From the NCBI RefSeq assembly GCF_018918265.1, contig NZ_JAHLQC010000005.1, positions 153,212 to 217,211 of the forward strand: a stretch of 64,000 nucleotides of DNA, read 5' to 3'. The DNA is from Falcatimonas sp. MSJ-15. GTDB taxonomy: Bacteria; Bacillota; Clostridia; Lachnospirales; Lachnospiraceae. Below the pieces are notes generated by a model, which was given only the letters and a program-made list of their open reading frames with translations, was not told the DNA's origin and did not search any database. A program made the translations under genes and the position numbers. Below are positions 35,915 through 47,251 of the stretch, in pieces. Within the stretch, counting starts at the first letter, position 1; each line of letters starts with the position of its first letter.

Positions 35915-37156
35915 ATGAAAAAAAGAACCTATAGACATGTATCAAAGTTAGTTGCAGTAACGTTGCTCGTGGGGCTTGTAACTGTTCCGGTAAAAGCAGA
36001 TAATACTATTCAGGGCGAGAAGGACAAGCTTACAGAACTTAATAATAGCTATGATGATACACAGAATCTGATTAATGAGCTGGCTGATAAAGCAGCAGAT
36101 GCTGTAGCCTATATAACAGAACTTGATACACAGATACAGAATCTTAATGATAATATAACAGAGCTTAATGAAGCTATTTCAACAAAAGAAGGCGAGATTG
36201 AAGTAACTAAGCAGAATCTTGAAAGCGCAAAAGAAGATGAAGCAAATCAGTATGATTCGATGAAGAAGAGAATACAGTATATGTATGAGAATGGTAATAC
36301 ATCTTATATAGAGATTATTTTTTCATCAGGAAGTATAGAAGAGATGCTTAATCAGGCTGAATATTTCTCTGATATAACAACTTATGACAGAGAGATGTTA
36401 CAGAAGCTTCAGGATACAAGGGATTATATTGCAAGTTGTGAAGTTGCATTAAATGATGAAAAAGCAGAGCTTGAGAATACAAAATCACAGCTTGAAGAGC
36501 AGGAAGCAGCAGTTGAACTTGCACTTGATGCTAAGAATGAGGAACTTGCTAAGATACAGACAGATGAAGAACAGGCAAAAGCACTTTCAGAACAGTTGCA
36601 AAGTTCAATAGATGAGCAGGAAAATCTTATTAAAGAGCTTGAAGAAGCTGAGAGAAAACGTCTTGAAGAGGAAGAACGTAAGAGAAAAGAACAGGAACGA
36701 CTTGCTGCACTTAATAAGCAGAACCAGAGTACATCAACCAATTATAGTGCAGATCATTATGATGGAGGAATATTCTCATGGCCAATTCCTGCATCAACAA
36801 GGATAACATCAGATTATGGAGTATATGAGTCAGTTAGAAATAATGTTGCACATAATGGTGTTGATATAGGTGCTCCAACTGGTACGCCTATTCTTGCTGC
36901 ATATAGTGGAACTGTCGTTATATCACGATATAGTGCGACAGCAGGTAATTATGTAATGATAGCTCATGGAGACGGATTATATAGTGTATATATGCATGCA
37001 TCAAAACTATTAGTAGAAGAAGGCGATAAAGTAACAACGGGACAGCAGATAGCACTTGTTGGAAGTACTGGTAATTCAACAGGACCACATCTTCACTTTG
37101 GCGTGCGTGTCAATGGTTCATATGTTAATCCATGGCAGTATGTAAGTCTGCCATAA
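35915..37156 (+). CDS. Secreted M23 peptidoglycan hydrolase with coiled coil (EnvC/PcsB-like partner of FtsEX)
   Basis: A 413-residue exported protein. A signal peptide (about 1-28, cut near VKA) is followed by a long coiled coil (about 32-250) and an M23 lysostaphin-type domain (about 290-413) with HNGVDIGAPTG and TGPHLHFGVRVNG metal motifs. Lying 13 bp after ftsX, it is very probably the hydrolase activated by FtsEX during division, as EnvC, PcsB and CwlO partners are. The active-site motif is complete, so it should be an enzyme rather than only an activator. Confidence 0.9.
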   Translation: MKKRTYRHVSKLVAVTLLVGLVTVPVKADNTIQGEKDKLTELNNSYDDTQNLINELADKAADAVAYITELDTQIQNLNDNITELNEAISTKEGEIEVTKQNLESAKEDEANQYDSMKKRIQYMYENGNTSYIEIIFSSGSIEEMLNQAEYFSDITTYDREMLQKLQDTRDYIASCEVALNDEKAELENTKSQLEEQEAAVELALDAKNEELAKIQTDEEQAKALSEQLQSSIDEQENLIKELEEAERKRLEEEERKRKEQERLAALNKQNQSTSTNYSADHYDGGIFSWPIPASTRITSDYGVYESVRNNVAHNGVDIGAPTGTPILAAYSGTVVISRYSATAGNYVMIAHGDGLYSVYMHASKLLVEEGDKVTTGQQIALVGSTGNSTGPHLHFGVRVNGSYVNPWQYVSLP

Positions 37157-37265
37157 AGAGACGATGATATACTAAGATGATATTATATAAGTAAAAAGTA
37201 CAAGTTGTTTTGATATAAAAATAATATTTAAGTAAGAATATTTAGTAAAATAAGTATATAATATA

Positions 37266-37304
37266 AAAGGCTTTTGCAAAGAAGTAACAGCTGCAAAAGC
37301 CTTT
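37266..37304 (+). terminator. Terminator-like hairpin A before ctpA
   Basis: AAAGGCTTTTGCA (37266-37278) pairs perfectly with TGCAAAAGCCTTT (37292-37304), ending the FtsEX-hydrolase operon. Its right arm is shared with hairpin B. Confidence 0.75.
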
Positions 37305-37349
37305 AGTTTATGCGATAAATAAGCTTTTCGATTACATAAACTAAAGGCT
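37298..37349 (+). promoter_or_regulatory. Alternative hairpin B in the ctpA leader
   Basis: AGCCTTTAGTTTATG (37298-37312) pairs perfectly over 15 bp with CATAAACTAAAGGCT (37335-37349). It shares AGCCTTT with hairpin A, so the two cannot form together. It lies 31 bp before the ctpA start. Confidence 0.6.
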
Positions 37350-37380
37350 GTAATAGCTATAGTATGGAGGAATAAGTATA

Positions 37381-38607
37381 ATGGATGAAAAGAAGAATGG
37401 AGGCAAATTCCTAAAGGGTTTTCTTGCAGGAATTGCCGGAACACTTGTAGTATGTATAGTTGCTGTATCGGTTTTATCATTTAATGGATATTCGCTTACA
37501 CAGCAGACTGTAACAGGAGACAGAAATAATACTAATGGTACATTAAAGACAGGGCTTACAGCTGATATGCTTAAAAAGATGACATATATCAATAGTATAG
37601 TTGACAAGTATTATCTTTTTGACAAGTCAGAAGAAGATGTTGCTAATGGAATATATGCCGGAATGATGGCAGGACTTGGAGATCCTTATTCTGTATATTA
37701 TACAGAAGACCAATATAATAGTCTTATGGAATCATCAAGTGGTGTATTCTGTGGAATCGGTGTTGTAGTTCAGGCAAATGTGACAACAGGCATTATAAGC
37801 GTTGTAAGAGCTATGCCTGGAACACCTGGTGAAGAAGCAGGTTTTATAAGTGGTGACATAATATATGCTGTTGATGGAACTGAAGTTACAGGAATGGATC
37901 TTTCTAATGTTGTTGCACTTATAAAAGGTGAAGAAGGAACAGAAGTTACTGTTACTATATATAGAGATAATGAGAAGATGGATTTTACTCTTAAGAGAGC
38001 AAAGATAGAAGTGCCAACAGTTGAATATAAGATGATGGATAATAATATTGGTTATATTCAGGTAACAGAATTTGATGATATTACAGTTGAACAGTATAAG
38101 ACAGCACTTGAAGATCTTACTAATCAGGGAATGGAAGGACTTATTGTAGACCTTAGAGATAATCCTGGTGGATTATTAAGCTCTGTATGCAGTATGCTTG
38201 ATGAGATGCTGCCAGAAGGTCTTATTGTATATACAGAAGATAAAGATGGCAATAGAGAAGAAGAAAAATCAGATGCAGAACATCAATTTACTAAACCACT
38301 TGCAGTTCTTATTAATGGTAATAGTGCCAGCGCATCAGAGATATATGCAGGTGCAATCAAAGATTATGGTACAGGAACACTTATTGGTACTCAGTCATTT
38401 GGTAAAGGCATTGTTCAAAGAATTATAGAGCTTGGAGATGGTTCTGCTATAAAACTTACTATTTCTAATTATTTTACACCTAAAGGAAACAATATTCACA
38501 AGATAGGAATTACACCGGATATAGTTGTTGAAGCTAATGCAGATACACCAGAAGATGAACAGCTTGATAAGGCTGTTGAAGTAATAACAGAAAAACTTGG
38601 TAAGTAA
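37381..38607 (+). CDS. C-terminal processing protease CtpA (S41)
   Basis: A 408-residue exported serine protease. An N-terminal membrane anchor (about 10-32) leads to a PDZ domain (about 120-205, with GIGVVVQAN and GEEAGFISGDIIYAVDG) and the S41 catalytic core, with NGNSASASE (catalytic Ser), and GTQSFGKGIVQ (catalytic Lys). It cleaves C-termini of exported proteins. It follows the FtsEX-hydrolase operon; in other bacteria such proteases control murein hydrolases, which fits but is inferred. GGAGG precedes the ATG. Confidence 0.93.
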   Translation: MDEKKNGGKFLKGFLAGIAGTLVVCIVAVSVLSFNGYSLTQQTVTGDRNNTNGTLKTGLTADMLKKMTYINSIVDKYYLFDKSEEDVANGIYAGMMAGLGDPYSVYYTEDQYNSLMESSSGVFCGIGVVVQANVTTGIISVVRAMPGTPGEEAGFISGDIIYAVDGTEVTGMDLSNVVALIKGEEGTEVTVTIYRDNEKMDFTLKRAKIEVPTVEYKMMDNNIGYIQVTEFDDITVEQYKTALEDLTNQGMEGLIVDLRDNPGGLLSSVCSMLDEMLPEGLIVYTEDKDGNREEEKSDAEHQFTKPLAVLINGNSASASEIYAGAIKDYGTGTLIGTQSFGKGIVQRIIELGDGSAIKLTISNYFTPKGNNIHKIGITPDIVVEANADTPEDEQLDKAVEVITEKLGK

Positions 38608-38632
38608 TTAATTAGAAAGCAGGTAGACAAAA

Positions 38633-39895
38633 GTGAATGACACGGCAAAAAAAACAGTTGGAGGAATTAGAAGATATTTATTTACATTTATAAAATGGAC
38701 TTTTTTATCCATTGTTATAGGTGCAATCTGTGGATGTATAGGTACAATTTTTCATATATGTGTGGAAAAAGCAACTGAGATAAGAACGGACAATTCATGG
38801 ATTATATTTTTATTGCCATTTGCAGGCCTTTTTATAGTATTTTTATATACTAAGACAAAACAGGAGAATGATAAGGGAACGAATCTTGTTATTGAATCAG
38901 TGCGTTCAGCAGAGAAAATACCTGCTATTATGGCACCTCTTATATTCATAGCAACATTCCTTACACATCTGTTTGGAGGATCAGCAGGACGAGAAGGAGC
39001 AGCACTTCAGATTGGTGGAAGCGTTGCCGCAACAATCGGACGTGCATGCAAGATGAAAGAAGATGATATAAGAGTTATAACAATGTGTGGAATGAGTGCG
39101 ATGTTTGCTGCACTTTTTGGAACTCCACTTACAGCTACAGTTTTTGCAATGGAAGTAATAAGTGTTGGTGTAATATATTATACTGCACTTGTTCCATGTT
39201 CATTTGCGGCAGTTGTTGGTACACTTGTGTCTAAAAAGTTTGGAATTACACCGGTAGCATATACAATAGTAAATTATCCGTCTATTAATACTAAGACGAT
39301 AATAAGTGTTGTGCTGCTTGCACTTTTGTGCGCACTTGTCAGTATTGTATTCTGTATAACTATGGCTTATACAGGTAAGATGTATAAGAAGTATATACCA
39401 AATCAGTACTTAAGAGCAGCAGTTGGTGGCGTTATTGTAGTAATTCTTACTATTATGGTTGGAACACATGATTATAATGGTGCTGGAATGAATATAGTTG
39501 AGAAAGCTATTAATGGCAAGGCTGCTAATATGGCATTTATTATGAAGATTATATTTACGGCAGTTACTCTTGGAGCCGGTTTTAGAGGTGGAGAGATTGT
39601 TCCGACATTTTTTATTGGAGCAACTTTCGGATGCGTAGTTGGACCATTAATCGGATTAGATCCAGGTTTTGCAGCAGCTATAGGAATTGTTGCGATGTTC
39701 TGTAGTGTAGTCAATTGTCCACTTGCATCTATGATTCTTGGAATAGAATTATTCTCATCTTCAGATGTTGTATTATTTGCAATTGCATGTGCAGTAAGTT
39801 ATATGATGTCTGGATATTATGGACTTTACAGTAGTCAGAAGATTATGTATTCAAAGTTAGCACCTAACTTTATTAACAGAAATGCAAAACATTAG
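38633..39895 (+). CDS. ClC-family chloride channel/transporter
   Basis: A 420-residue membrane protein with about ten helices. GSAGREGAALQIGGSVA carries the gating-glutamate segment (GREG; the usual next Pro is replaced by Ala). GTPLTATVFAMEV and GGEIVPTFFIGATFG are the other pore motifs. It could be a channel or a proton-coupled exchanger. The start is GTG at 38633 with AGGTAG upstream, 25 bp after ctpA. The last codons are part of a 36-bp duplication running into the intergenic region. Confidence 0.9.
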   Translation: MNDTAKKTVGGIRRYLFTFIKWTFLSIVIGAICGCIGTIFHICVEKATEIRTDNSWIIFLLPFAGLFIVFLYTKTKQENDKGTNLVIESVRSAEKIPAIMAPLIFIATFLTHLFGGSAGREGAALQIGGSVAATIGRACKMKEDDIRVITMCGMSAMFAALFGTPLTATVFAMEVISVGVIYYTALVPCSFAAVVGTLVSKKFGITPVAYTIVNYPSINTKTIISVVLLALLCALVSIVFCITMAYTGKMYKKYIPNQYLRAAVGGVIVVILTIMVGTHDYNGAGMNIVEKAINGKAANMAFIMKIIFTAVTLGAGFRGGEIVPTFFIGATFGCVVGPLIGLDPGFAAAIGIVAMFCSVVNCPLASMILGIELFSSSDVVLFAIACAVSYMMSGYYGLYSSQKIMYSKLAPNFINRNAKH

Positions 39896-39940
39896 TGCTA
39901 ATATAATGATAACAGAAACGCAAAACATTAGTACCAATAT
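39875..39940 (+). repeat. 36-bp duplication of the channel gene's 3' end
   Basis: AACAGAAATGCAAAACATTA at 39875, spanning the stop codon, recurs at 39911 with one change. Period 36 bp. Confidence 0.75.
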
Positions 39941-39944
39941 AAAC

Positions 39945-40054
39945 GTAATATAATGATAATACAGGTGTAATATAACGACAATAAAAATGCAATATAATGA
40001 TGATGTAGGCGTAATATAATGATAATATAGATGTAATATAATGAAAAGCTGATA
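39945..40054 (+). repeat. 22-bp tandem repeat, five copies
   Basis: GTAATATA or GCAATATA anchors lie at 39945, 39967, 39989, 40011 and 40033, exactly 22 bp apart; the units are partly decayed. The gap between the channel gene and uvrB (39896-40340) otherwise holds only a terminator and short GCAGATACGTAGATACAG-like repeats near 40190-40245. Confidence 0.8.
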
Positions 40055-40100
40055 TATATGAGTTACTATACAAAGTTACAAAGTATATATCAGTTTTTTT
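40049..40100 (+). terminator. Terminator upstream of uvrB
   Basis: CTGATATATA (40049-40058) pairs with TATATATCAG (40084-40093), then seven Ts. Confidence 0.75.
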
Positions 40101-40340
40101 ATAGATTAAAAAGAACAAATGTTTGCAAAACATGCTATTGTGTGCTATACTTGTCTAAGAATAGTTGAGGAATGTGCAATATAAGATGCAGATTGGTAGA
40201 TACAGATACGTAGATGCAGATATGTATGCAGATACGTAGATACAGAGTATATCTAATTATGTATATTGCATGAACCAAATGTATAATCTAGGTGAAAGGA
40301 AAGCTGTTTGGATGTATGAGTTTGGGCAGTGAGGTTAATT

Positions 40341-42323
40341 ATGGCAGAGTTTAAATTAGTATCAGAATATCAGCCTACAGGAGATCAGCCTAAGGCAATA
40401 GAAGAACTTGTAAAAGGATTTGAAGAAGGCAATCAGTTTGAGACGCTTCTTGGTGTTACCGGTTCAGGTAAGACATTTACAATGGCGAATGTTATACAGC
40501 GACTTAAGAAGCCAACACTTATTATTGCACATAATAAGACTCTTGCGGCACAGCTTTATGGAGAGTTTAAGGAGTTTTTTCCGGAGAATGCAGTTGAATA
40601 TTTTGTATCATATTATGATTATTATCAACCGGAAGCATACGTTCCTTCTACAGATACTTATATAGAGAAGGATTCTTCAATTAATGATGAGATAGATAAG
40701 TTGAGACATTCAGCAACAGCGGCACTTTCTGAGCGTGATGATGTGATAATAATATCAAGTGTATCATGTATATATGGTCTTGGTGATCCTATTGATTATC
40801 ATAATATGGTTATATCACTTAGACCGGGTATGGAAAAAGACAGAGATGAAGTTATTAATAAATTGATTGATATACAGTATACAAGAAATGATATGGATTT
40901 TAAAAGAGGTTCTTTTAGAGTAAGAGGTGATGTCGTTGAGATATTCCCGGCATATTCGGATCAGATAGCATATAGGGTTGAATTTTTTGGAGATGAAGTA
41001 GACAGAATAACAGAGATAGATGGTCTTACAGGAGAGATTAAGGCAGAGCTTAATCATATATCGATATTTCCTGCATCGCATTATGTTGTTCCAAAGGAGA
41101 AGATTAATAGAGCTGCTGAGTCTATCAAGGCAGAACTTGAAGAACGAGTTATGTTTTTTAAGAGTGAAGACAAACTTCTTGAAGCACAGAGAATTGCAGA
41201 AAGAACGAATTTTGATATAGAGATGCTTAAAGAGACAGGATTTTGTTCAGGAATTGAGAATTATACAATGCATCTGTCTGGGAGAGAGCCAGGTTCTCCA
41301 CCTTGTACTCTTATAGATTATTTTCCTGATGATTTTCTTATAATTGTTGATGAATCACATATTACAATTCCGCAGATAAGAGGGATGTATGCAGGAGATC
41401 AGTCTCGTAAGTCAACGCTTGTTGATTATGGTTTTCGTCTTCCGTCAGCCAAAGATAACAGACCACTTAATTTTTCTGAATTTGAAGATAAGATTAATCA
41501 GATGCTATTCGTATCTGCGACACCTTCTGAATATGAACAGACACATGAACTTCTTAGAACAGAACAGCTTATAAGACCTACTGGACTTCTTGATCCTGAG
41601 ATATCAGTGCGACCTGTTGCAGGGCAGATTGATGATCTTGTAAGTGAAGTTAATAAGGAGACTGCAAAAGGTAATAAAGTTCTTATCACAACGCTTACTA
41701 AGAGAATGGCAGAGGATCTTACCGATTATATGCGTGAGATTGGAATAAGAGTGAAATATCTTCATTCAGATATTGATACACTTGAACGTTCTGAGATTAT
41801 AAGAGATATGCGACTTAATGTGTTCGATGTCTTAGTTGGAATTAATCTTCTTAGGGAAGGTCTTGATATTCCTGAGATTACATTAGTTGCTATACTTGAT
41901 GCTGATAAGGAAGGTTTTTTACGTTCTGAGACTTCACTTATTCAGACTATCGGCAGAGCAGCCCGTAATGCAGATGGACATGTAATTATGTATGCTGATA
42001 ATATAACGGATTCTATGAAGAATGCTATTAATGAGACGAATCGAAGAAGAGCAATACAGGAAGAATATAATGAGGTACATGGTATTACACCTACAACAAT
42101 CAAGAAGGCTGTAAGGGATCTTATAAGCATTTCTCATGCGGTTGAGGATAGAAAACCGGAAGAATTCAAAGATCCGGAGTCAATGAGTGAAAAAGAACTT
42201 GCAAAACTTATATCTGAGACTAATAAGAAGATGCACAAAGCGGCAGCAGAACTTAATTTTGAAGCGGCAGCATTATATAGGGATCAGCTTATTGAACTTA
42301 AGAAATGTCAGAACCAGAGATAG
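40341..42323 (+). CDS. uvrB: Excinuclease ABC subunit B
   Basis: A 660-residue helicase-like protein of nucleotide excision repair that receives damaged DNA from UvrA and recruits UvrC. Walker A is GVTGSGKT, the beta-hairpin is [12 protein letters not shown], the DExH-box is [12 protein letters not shown], helicase motif VI is [12 protein letters not shown], and the C-terminal UVR motif ([21 protein letters not shown] region) is present. I chose the ATG at 40341 ([17 protein letters not shown]) with GAGG upstream. It lies 29 bp before uvrA, clearly one operon. Confidence 0.97.
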   Translation: MAEFKLVSEYQPTGDQPKAIEELVKGFEEGNQFETLLGVTGSGKTFTMANVIQRLKKPTLIIAHNKTLAAQLYGEFKEFFPENAVEYFVSYYDYYQPEAYVPSTDTYIEKDSSINDEIDKLRHSATAALSERDDVIIISSVSCIYGLGDPIDYHNMVISLRPGMEKDRDEVINKLIDIQYTRNDMDFKRGSFRVRGDVVEIFPAYSDQIAYRVEFFGDEVDRITEIDGLTGEIKAELNHISIFPASHYVVPKEKINRAAESIKAELEERVMFFKSEDKLLEAQRIAERTNFDIEMLKETGFCSGIENYTMHLSGREPGSPPCTLIDYFPDDFLIIVDESHITIPQIRGMYAGDQSRKSTLVDYGFRLPSAKDNRPLNFSEFEDKINQMLFVSATPSEYEQTHELLRTEQLIRPTGLLDPEISVRPVAGQIDDLVSEVNKETAKGNKVLITTLTKRMAEDLTDYMREIGIRVKYLHSDIDTLERSEIIRDMRLNVFDVLVGINLLREGLDIPEITLVAILDADKEGFLRSETSLIQTIGRAARNADGHVIMYADNITDSMKNAINETNRRRAIQEEYNEVHGITPTTIKKAVRDLISISHAVEDRKPEEFKDPESMSEKELAKLISETNKKMHKAAAELNFEAAALYRDQLIELKKCQNQR

Positions 42324-42352
42324 AGTTAGATTAACAGGACAGGAGAATTGAT

Positions 42353-45193
42353 ATGGCAAAGAAAAATTATAGACAGTTTATTAAGATACGAGGTGCTAAT
42401 GAGCATAATTTAAAGAATATTAATGTGGATATTCCAAGAGATGAATTTGTTGTTCTTACAGGACTTAGTGGTTCTGGTAAGTCATCACTTGCTTTTGATA
42501 CAATATATGCAGAAGGTCAGAGAAGATATATGGAATCACTTTCTTCATATGCGAGACAGTTCCTTGGACAGATGGAGAAGCCTAATGTTGAGAGTATAGA
42601 AGGGTTGTCACCTGCAATCTCAATAGATCAGAAATCAACTAATCGTAATCCCCGTTCAACTGTTGGAACAGTTACAGAGATATATGATTATTTTCGACTT
42701 TTATATGCCAGAATAGGTATACCACATTGTCCAAAGTGTGGTCGTGAGATTAAGAAGCAGACAGTTGATCAGATGGTTGATGCTATTATGGCATTTCCGG
42801 AGAGAACAAAGATTATGTTGCTTGCACCTGTTGTGAGAGGAAGAAAAGGAGAGCATCAGAAGTTACTTGATAATGCCAGACGCAGTGGCTATGTGCGTGT
42901 TATAATTGATGGTAATCAATATGAACTTTCTGAAGACATTAAGCTTGATAAGAATATAAAACATAATATAGAGATTGTTGTAGATAGAATATCAGTAAGA
43001 GAAGGAATAGAAAAGAGACTTGCAGATTCTATTGAGACTATTATGAAGTTGTCGGAAGGGCTTATGATAGTGCAGGTTGTAGACGGAGAGACTTATACTT
43101 TTAGCCAAAGTTTTTCGTGTCCAGACTGTGGTATCAGTATTGAAGAAGTAGAACCAAGAAGTTTTTCTTTTAACAATCCATTCGGTGCATGTCCTGTATG
43201 TTATGGGCTTGGATATAAGATGGAATTTGATATAGATCTTATGATACCTGATGATTCATTAAGTATCGATAAAGGTGCGATTGCAGTTCTTGGATGGCAG
43301 TCAGCAACAGAAGAATCAAGTTATACAAGAGCTATTCTTAATGCACTTTCTAAAGAATATAATTTTAGTCTGTCAACACCTTTTAGAAACTATCCTGATA
43401 ATATAAAAGATATTCTTATCAATGGAACAGGTGGTAAGAGTGTAAAAGTATATTATAAAGGTCAGCGTGGTGAAGGAATATATGATGTTGCATTTGAAGG
43501 TCTTATTAAGAATGTTGAGAGAAGATACAGAGAGACAGGATCTGATGCAACTAAGCAAGAGTATGAGACTTTTATGAGAATAACACCATGTAAAGAGTGT
43601 AGAGGACAGCGACTTAAGAAAGAGTCACTTGCAGTAACAATTGGTGATAAGAATATATATGAAGCAACAGCTATGTCGATTATAAAACTTAAGAATTTTA
43701 TTGATGAGTTAGAACTTACAGATGTTCAGATGCAGATTGGCGAGCAGATATTAAAAGAGATTAAGGCAAGACTTGGATTCCTTGTAGATGTAGGTCTTGA
43801 TTATCTGACACTTGCAAGAGCTACAGGAACATTATCAGGTGGTGAAGCACAGAGAATCAGACTTGCAACGCAGATTGGCTCCGGACTTGTTGGTGTTGCT
43901 TATATTCTTGATGAACCAAGTATAGGTCTTCATCAAAGAGATAATGATAAGCTTCTTAATACACTTATTCATCTTAGAGATCTTGGTAATACACTTATAG
44001 TAGTTGAGCATGATGAAGATACTATGAGAGCAGCAGATTATATTGTTGATATTGGACCTGGTGCCGGTGAACATGGTGGTGAGGTTGTTGCAGTTGGAAC
44101 AGCAGAACAGATTATGAAGAATAAGAAGTCTATTACAGGTGCTTATCTAAGTGGAAGAATTAAGATTCCGGTACCAAAAGAGAGAAGAAAGCCAACAGGA
44201 TATATAACTGTTAAAGGTGCAAGAGAGAATAATCTTAAGAATATAGATGTTGATTTTCCACTTGGAATTATGACTTGTGTAACAGGTGTATCAGGTTCTG
44301 GAAAAAGTTCACTTGTTAATGAGATTCTCTATAAGAAACTGGCAAAAGTACTTAATAGAGCAAGAACTATACCGGGAGAACATGATGAGATTGTTGGAAT
44401 TGAGAATCTTGATAAAGTTATAGATATTGATCAGTCACCAATAGGAAGAACACCACGTTCTAATCCGGCAACTTATACAGGAGTATTTGATCAGATAAGA
44501 GAGTTGTTTGCACAGACACCTGATGCAAAAGCAAGAGGATATCAAAAAGGCAGATTTAGCTTCAATGTAAAAGGTGGACGATGTGAAGCATGTTCAGGTG
44601 ATGGTATTCTTAAGATAGAGATGCATTTTTTACCTGATGTATATGTTCCTTGTGAAGTATGTCATGGCAAGAGATATAATAGAGAGACGCTTGAAGTTAA
44701 GTATAAGGGTAAGAGCATATATGATGTTCTTAATATGACAGTTGAAGAAGCAGTTGATTTCTTCGAGAATGTACCAACAATTAAGAGAAAAATAGAGACA
44801 CTTAAAGATGTCGGATTATCATATATAAGACTTGGACAGCCTTCAACAGAGTTGTCAGGTGGTGAAGCACAGAGAATTAAGCTTGCAACTGAACTTAGTA
44901 AGAGAAGTACAGGAAAGACGATATATATACTTGATGAACCTACAACAGGATTACATTTTGCAGATGTGCATAAGCTTGTGGAGATTCTGCGAAAGTTGTC
45001 AGATGGTGGCAATACAGTTGTTGTAATTGAACATAATCTTGATGTAATAAAAGCAGCAGACTATATTATTGATATTGGACCTGAAGGCGGCGATGGTGGT
45101 GGAACAGTTATTGCAACCGGAACACCAGAAGAGATTGCGAAGTGTCCTAAGTCATATACTGGTAAGTATGTTAAAAAATATCTTGATAAATAA
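42353..45193 (+). CDS. uvrA: Excinuclease ABC subunit A
   Basis: A 946-residue DNA-damage sensor. It has two ABC ATPase modules with Walker A GLSGSGKS and [20 protein letters not shown] and [12 protein letters not shown] signatures, and zinc-binding cysteine pairs (for example [15 protein letters not shown] and CEACSGDG). Length matches the family. The second ATPase contains the usual [16 protein letters not shown] segment. Co-transcribed with uvrB. Confidence 0.97.
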   Translation: MAKKNYRQFIKIRGANEHNLKNINVDIPRDEFVVLTGLSGSGKSSLAFDTIYAEGQRRYMESLSSYARQFLGQMEKPNVESIEGLSPAISIDQKSTNRNPRSTVGTVTEIYDYFRLLYARIGIPHCPKCGREIKKQTVDQMVDAIMAFPERTKIMLLAPVVRGRKGEHQKLLDNARRSGYVRVIIDGNQYELSEDIKLDKNIKHNIEIVVDRISVREGIEKRLADSIETIMKLSEGLMIVQVVDGETYTFSQSFSCPDCGISIEEVEPRSFSFNNPFGACPVCYGLGYKMEFDIDLMIPDDSLSIDKGAIAVLGWQSATEESSYTRAILNALSKEYNFSLSTPFRNYPDNIKDILINGTGGKSVKVYYKGQRGEGIYDVAFEGLIKNVERRYRETGSDATKQEYETFMRITPCKECRGQRLKKESLAVTIGDKNIYEATAMSIIKLKNFIDELELTDVQMQIGEQILKEIKARLGFLVDVGLDYLTLARATGTLSGGEAQRIRLATQIGSGLVGVAYILDEPSIGLHQRDNDKLLNTLIHLRDLGNTLIVVEHDEDTMRAADYIVDIGPGAGEHGGEVVAVGTAEQIMKNKKSITGAYLSGRIKIPVPKERRKPTGYITVKGARENNLKNIDVDFPLGIMTCVTGVSGSGKSSLVNEILYKKLAKVLNRARTIPGEHDEIVGIENLDKVIDIDQSPIGRTPRSNPATYTGVFDQIRELFAQTPDAKARGYQKGRFSFNVKGGRCEACSGDGILKIEMHFLPDVYVPCEVCHGKRYNRETLEVKYKGKSIYDVLNMTVEEAVDFFENVPTIKRKIETLKDVGLSYIRLGQPSTELSGGEAQRIKLATELSKRSTGKTIYILDEPTTGLHFADVHKLVEILRKLSDGGNTVVVIEHNLDVIKAADYIIDIGPEGGDGGGTVIATGTPEEIAKCPKSYTGKYVKKYLDK

Positions 45194-45631
45194 GATATAG
45201 ATAAAATATAGTTATAGTATATTTTGAAACATTAGTATGCGGGTAAAAGACATATAGATGTGCAGAGTGGTGTAAGTATATTTGGATATATATTTGTAAA
45301 GTAGGAGTTAAGCGAACGGTTAAGAACTTAATTTAAGTAATATTTTAAATATAAGCAAAGAATAAGTAAAAATGATTATTTATTAACAATACTTATAAGT
45401 AAAAACTTGTTTTATTATTAGAAATTATTAGTTGGCTTTTTCTCTTAGTTAGTGTAAGATATAAGATAAGAAGTTGTTATTTGGATATGATAATTAATAT
45501 AGAAGAATAACACACATAAGAAATACAAAAATTTAGGAAAGGAAAAGCTATTCTGACATATAGAATATTAATTATATTATGTTCTTTGTCAGGCATATGC
45601 ATACAGCGTATGTTTTATAGCAGGAATACTC
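45194..45631 (+). other. Gene-free leader before guaA
   Basis: 438 bp of AT-rich sequence with no credible ORF. The only structure I see is a moderate hairpin, CTGACA (45553-45558) with TGTCAG (45587-45592) plus an inner AGAA/TTCT pair, about 40 bp before the guaA start. No purine-riboswitch core is recognisable. Confidence 0.4.
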
Positions 45632-47173
45632 GTGGAAAAAGAAATGGTAATAGTACTTGACTTTGGTGGTCAGTATAATCAGCTTATAGCAAGACGTGTG
45701 CGTGAGTGTAATGTTTACTGTGAAGTATTACCACATACAACAAGTCTTGATAAGATTAAGGAAATGAATCCGAAAGGAATTATTTTTACTGGCGGTCCTG
45801 CAAGTGTATATAAAGAGGACTCACCAACTTATGACAAGGCAATATTTGAGATTGGAGTACCTATTCTTGGAATATGTTATGGTTCACAGCTTATGGCACA
45901 TAAGCTTGGCGGTGAAGTTGCAACAGCACCAGTAAGTGAGTATGGAAAAACTGAGGTTGAAGTTGATACAACTTCAAAGTTATTTGAGAATGTATCTGCT
46001 AAGACTATTGCATGGATGAGCCATACAGATTATATTGCTAAGGCACCGGCTGAATTTAAAGTAACAGCACATACACCTGTATGTCCTGTGGCAGCAATGG
46101 AATGTGCCGAGAAGAAACTGTATGCAGTGCAGTTCCATCCTGAAGTTATGCATACACAGGAAGGCAGCAAGATGTTATATAACTTCCTGTTTAATGTATG
46201 TGAATGTTTGGGAGACTGGAAGATGGATTCTTTTGTTGAGACATCTATTAAGGCACTTAGAGAGAAGATTGGTGATGGTAAGGTTCTATGTGCATTATCA
46301 GGTGGTGTAGATTCATCTGTAGCAGCAGTTCTTTTATCAAAAGCAGTTGGTAAGCAGCTTACATGTGTATTCGTTGACCATGGTCTTCTTCGTAAAAATG
46401 AAGGCGATGAAGTAGAGGCTGTATTCGGTCCTAATGGTCCTTATGATCTTAACTTTATAAGAGTTAATGCACAGGAGAGATTCTATGAGAAACTTGCCGG
46501 AGTTACTGAACCAGAACAGAAACGTAAGATTATAGGTGAAGAATTCATACGAGTATTTGAAGAAGAAGCTAAGAAGATTGGTGCGGTTGATTATCTTGTT
46601 CAGGGAACAATATATCCAGATGTTATTGAATCTGGTCTTGGCAAATCTGCAGTAATTAAGTCACATCACAATGTTGGAGGACTTCCTGATTATGTTGATT
46701 TTAAGGAGATTGTTGAACCACTTCGCAACCTCTTTAAAGATGAAGTACGAAAAGCAGGTCTTGAGCTTGGAATTCCGGAATATCTTGTATTCCGTCAGCC
46801 ATTCCCAGGTCCAGGACTTGGTATCAGAATCATTGGTGAAGTTACAGCTGAGAAAGTAAAAATAGTTCAGGATGCTGATGCTATCTATCGTGAAGAGATT
46901 GCAAAAGCAGGAGTTGATAAGAATCTTGGACAGTACTTTGCAGCACTTACTAATATGCGTTCTGTAGGTTGTATGGGTGATGAGAGAACTTATGATTATG
47001 CTATTGCATTAAGAGCAGTAACAACAAGTGATTTTATGACAGCAGAGAGCGCAGAACTTCCATGGGAAGTGCTTGGTAAAGTAACATCAAGAATTGTAAA
47101 TGAAGTAAAAGGTGTAAATAGAGTAATGTATGATTGCACTGGTAAACCACCGGCTACTATTGAGTTTGAATAA
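45632..47173 (+). CDS. guaA: GMP synthase (glutamine-hydrolysing)
   Basis: A 513-residue enzyme converting XMP to GMP. It has an N-terminal glutamine amidotransferase (1-190, GICYGSQLM with the catalytic Cys, and FHPEV), ATP pyrophosphatase (LSGGVDSS), and a C-terminal dimerisation domain with [12 protein letters not shown]. It starts at GTG 45632 with AGGAA upstream; an ATG at 45644 is the alternative. The gene ends IEFE, and its last 12 bases form part of the integration core of the downstream element; the reading frame and stop are intact. Confidence 0.97.
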   Translation: MEKEMVIVLDFGGQYNQLIARRVRECNVYCEVLPHTTSLDKIKEMNPKGIIFTGGPASVYKEDSPTYDKAIFEIGVPILGICYGSQLMAHKLGGEVATAPVSEYGKTEVEVDTTSKLFENVSAKTIAWMSHTDYIAKAPAEFKVTAHTPVCPVAAMECAEKKLYAVQFHPEVMHTQEGSKMLYNFLFNVCECLGDWKMDSFVETSIKALREKIGDGKVLCALSGGVDSSVAAVLLSKAVGKQLTCVFVDHGLLRKNEGDEVEAVFGPNGPYDLNFIRVNAQERFYEKLAGVTEPEQKRKIIGEEFIRVFEEEAKKIGAVDYLVQGTIYPDVIESGLGKSAVIKSHHNVGGLPDYVDFKEIVEPLRNLFKDEVRKAGLELGIPEYLVFRQPFPGPGLGIRIIGEVTAEKVKIVQDADAIYREEIAKAGVDKNLGQYFAALTNMRSVGCMGDERTYDYAIALRAVTTSDFMTAESAELPWEVLGKVTSRIVNEVKGVNRVMYDCTGKPPATIEFE

Positions 47174-47176
47174 TTT
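47162..47176 (+). repeat. attL core of the guaA-integrated element
   Basis: GAGTTTGAATAATTT covers the last guaA codons and stop. An exact copy is at 56502-56516 and a degenerate one (GAGTTTGAGTAG) at 61031. The 3' end of guaA is a well-known integration site for genomic islands. Confidence 0.85.
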
Positions 47177-47180
47177 TCAA

Positions 47181-47226
47181 AAGCTCGCAAAGCCTAGTAA
47201 AATGGGCATTTGCGAGCTTGTTTTTT
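47181..47226 (+). terminator. Terminator for guaA, supplied by the element
   Basis: AAGCTCGCAAA (47181-47191) pairs with TTTGCGAGCTT (47209-47219), then a run of six Ts. It lies inside attL. Confidence 0.88.
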
Positions 47227-47233
47227 GCCTTGT

Positions 47234-47251
47234 GGTACTATTTTGGTACTA
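47234..47251 (+). other. Left arm-type integrase site candidate
   Basis: GGTACTA occurs at 47234-47240 and 47245-47251, 11 bp apart. A matching GGTACT pair with the same spacing lies at 56380/56391 near attR. Between here and the XRE gene are small hairpins (TGGAATGC-TT-GCATTCCA at 47286; AGGGCG-AA-CGCCCT at 47328) and a repeated ATCGAGATG. Confidence 0.55.

Noticed and set aside
45194..45631. Purine riboswitch upstream of guaA
   Set aside because: The leader lacks the conserved three-way junction motifs; only a weak hairpin is present.
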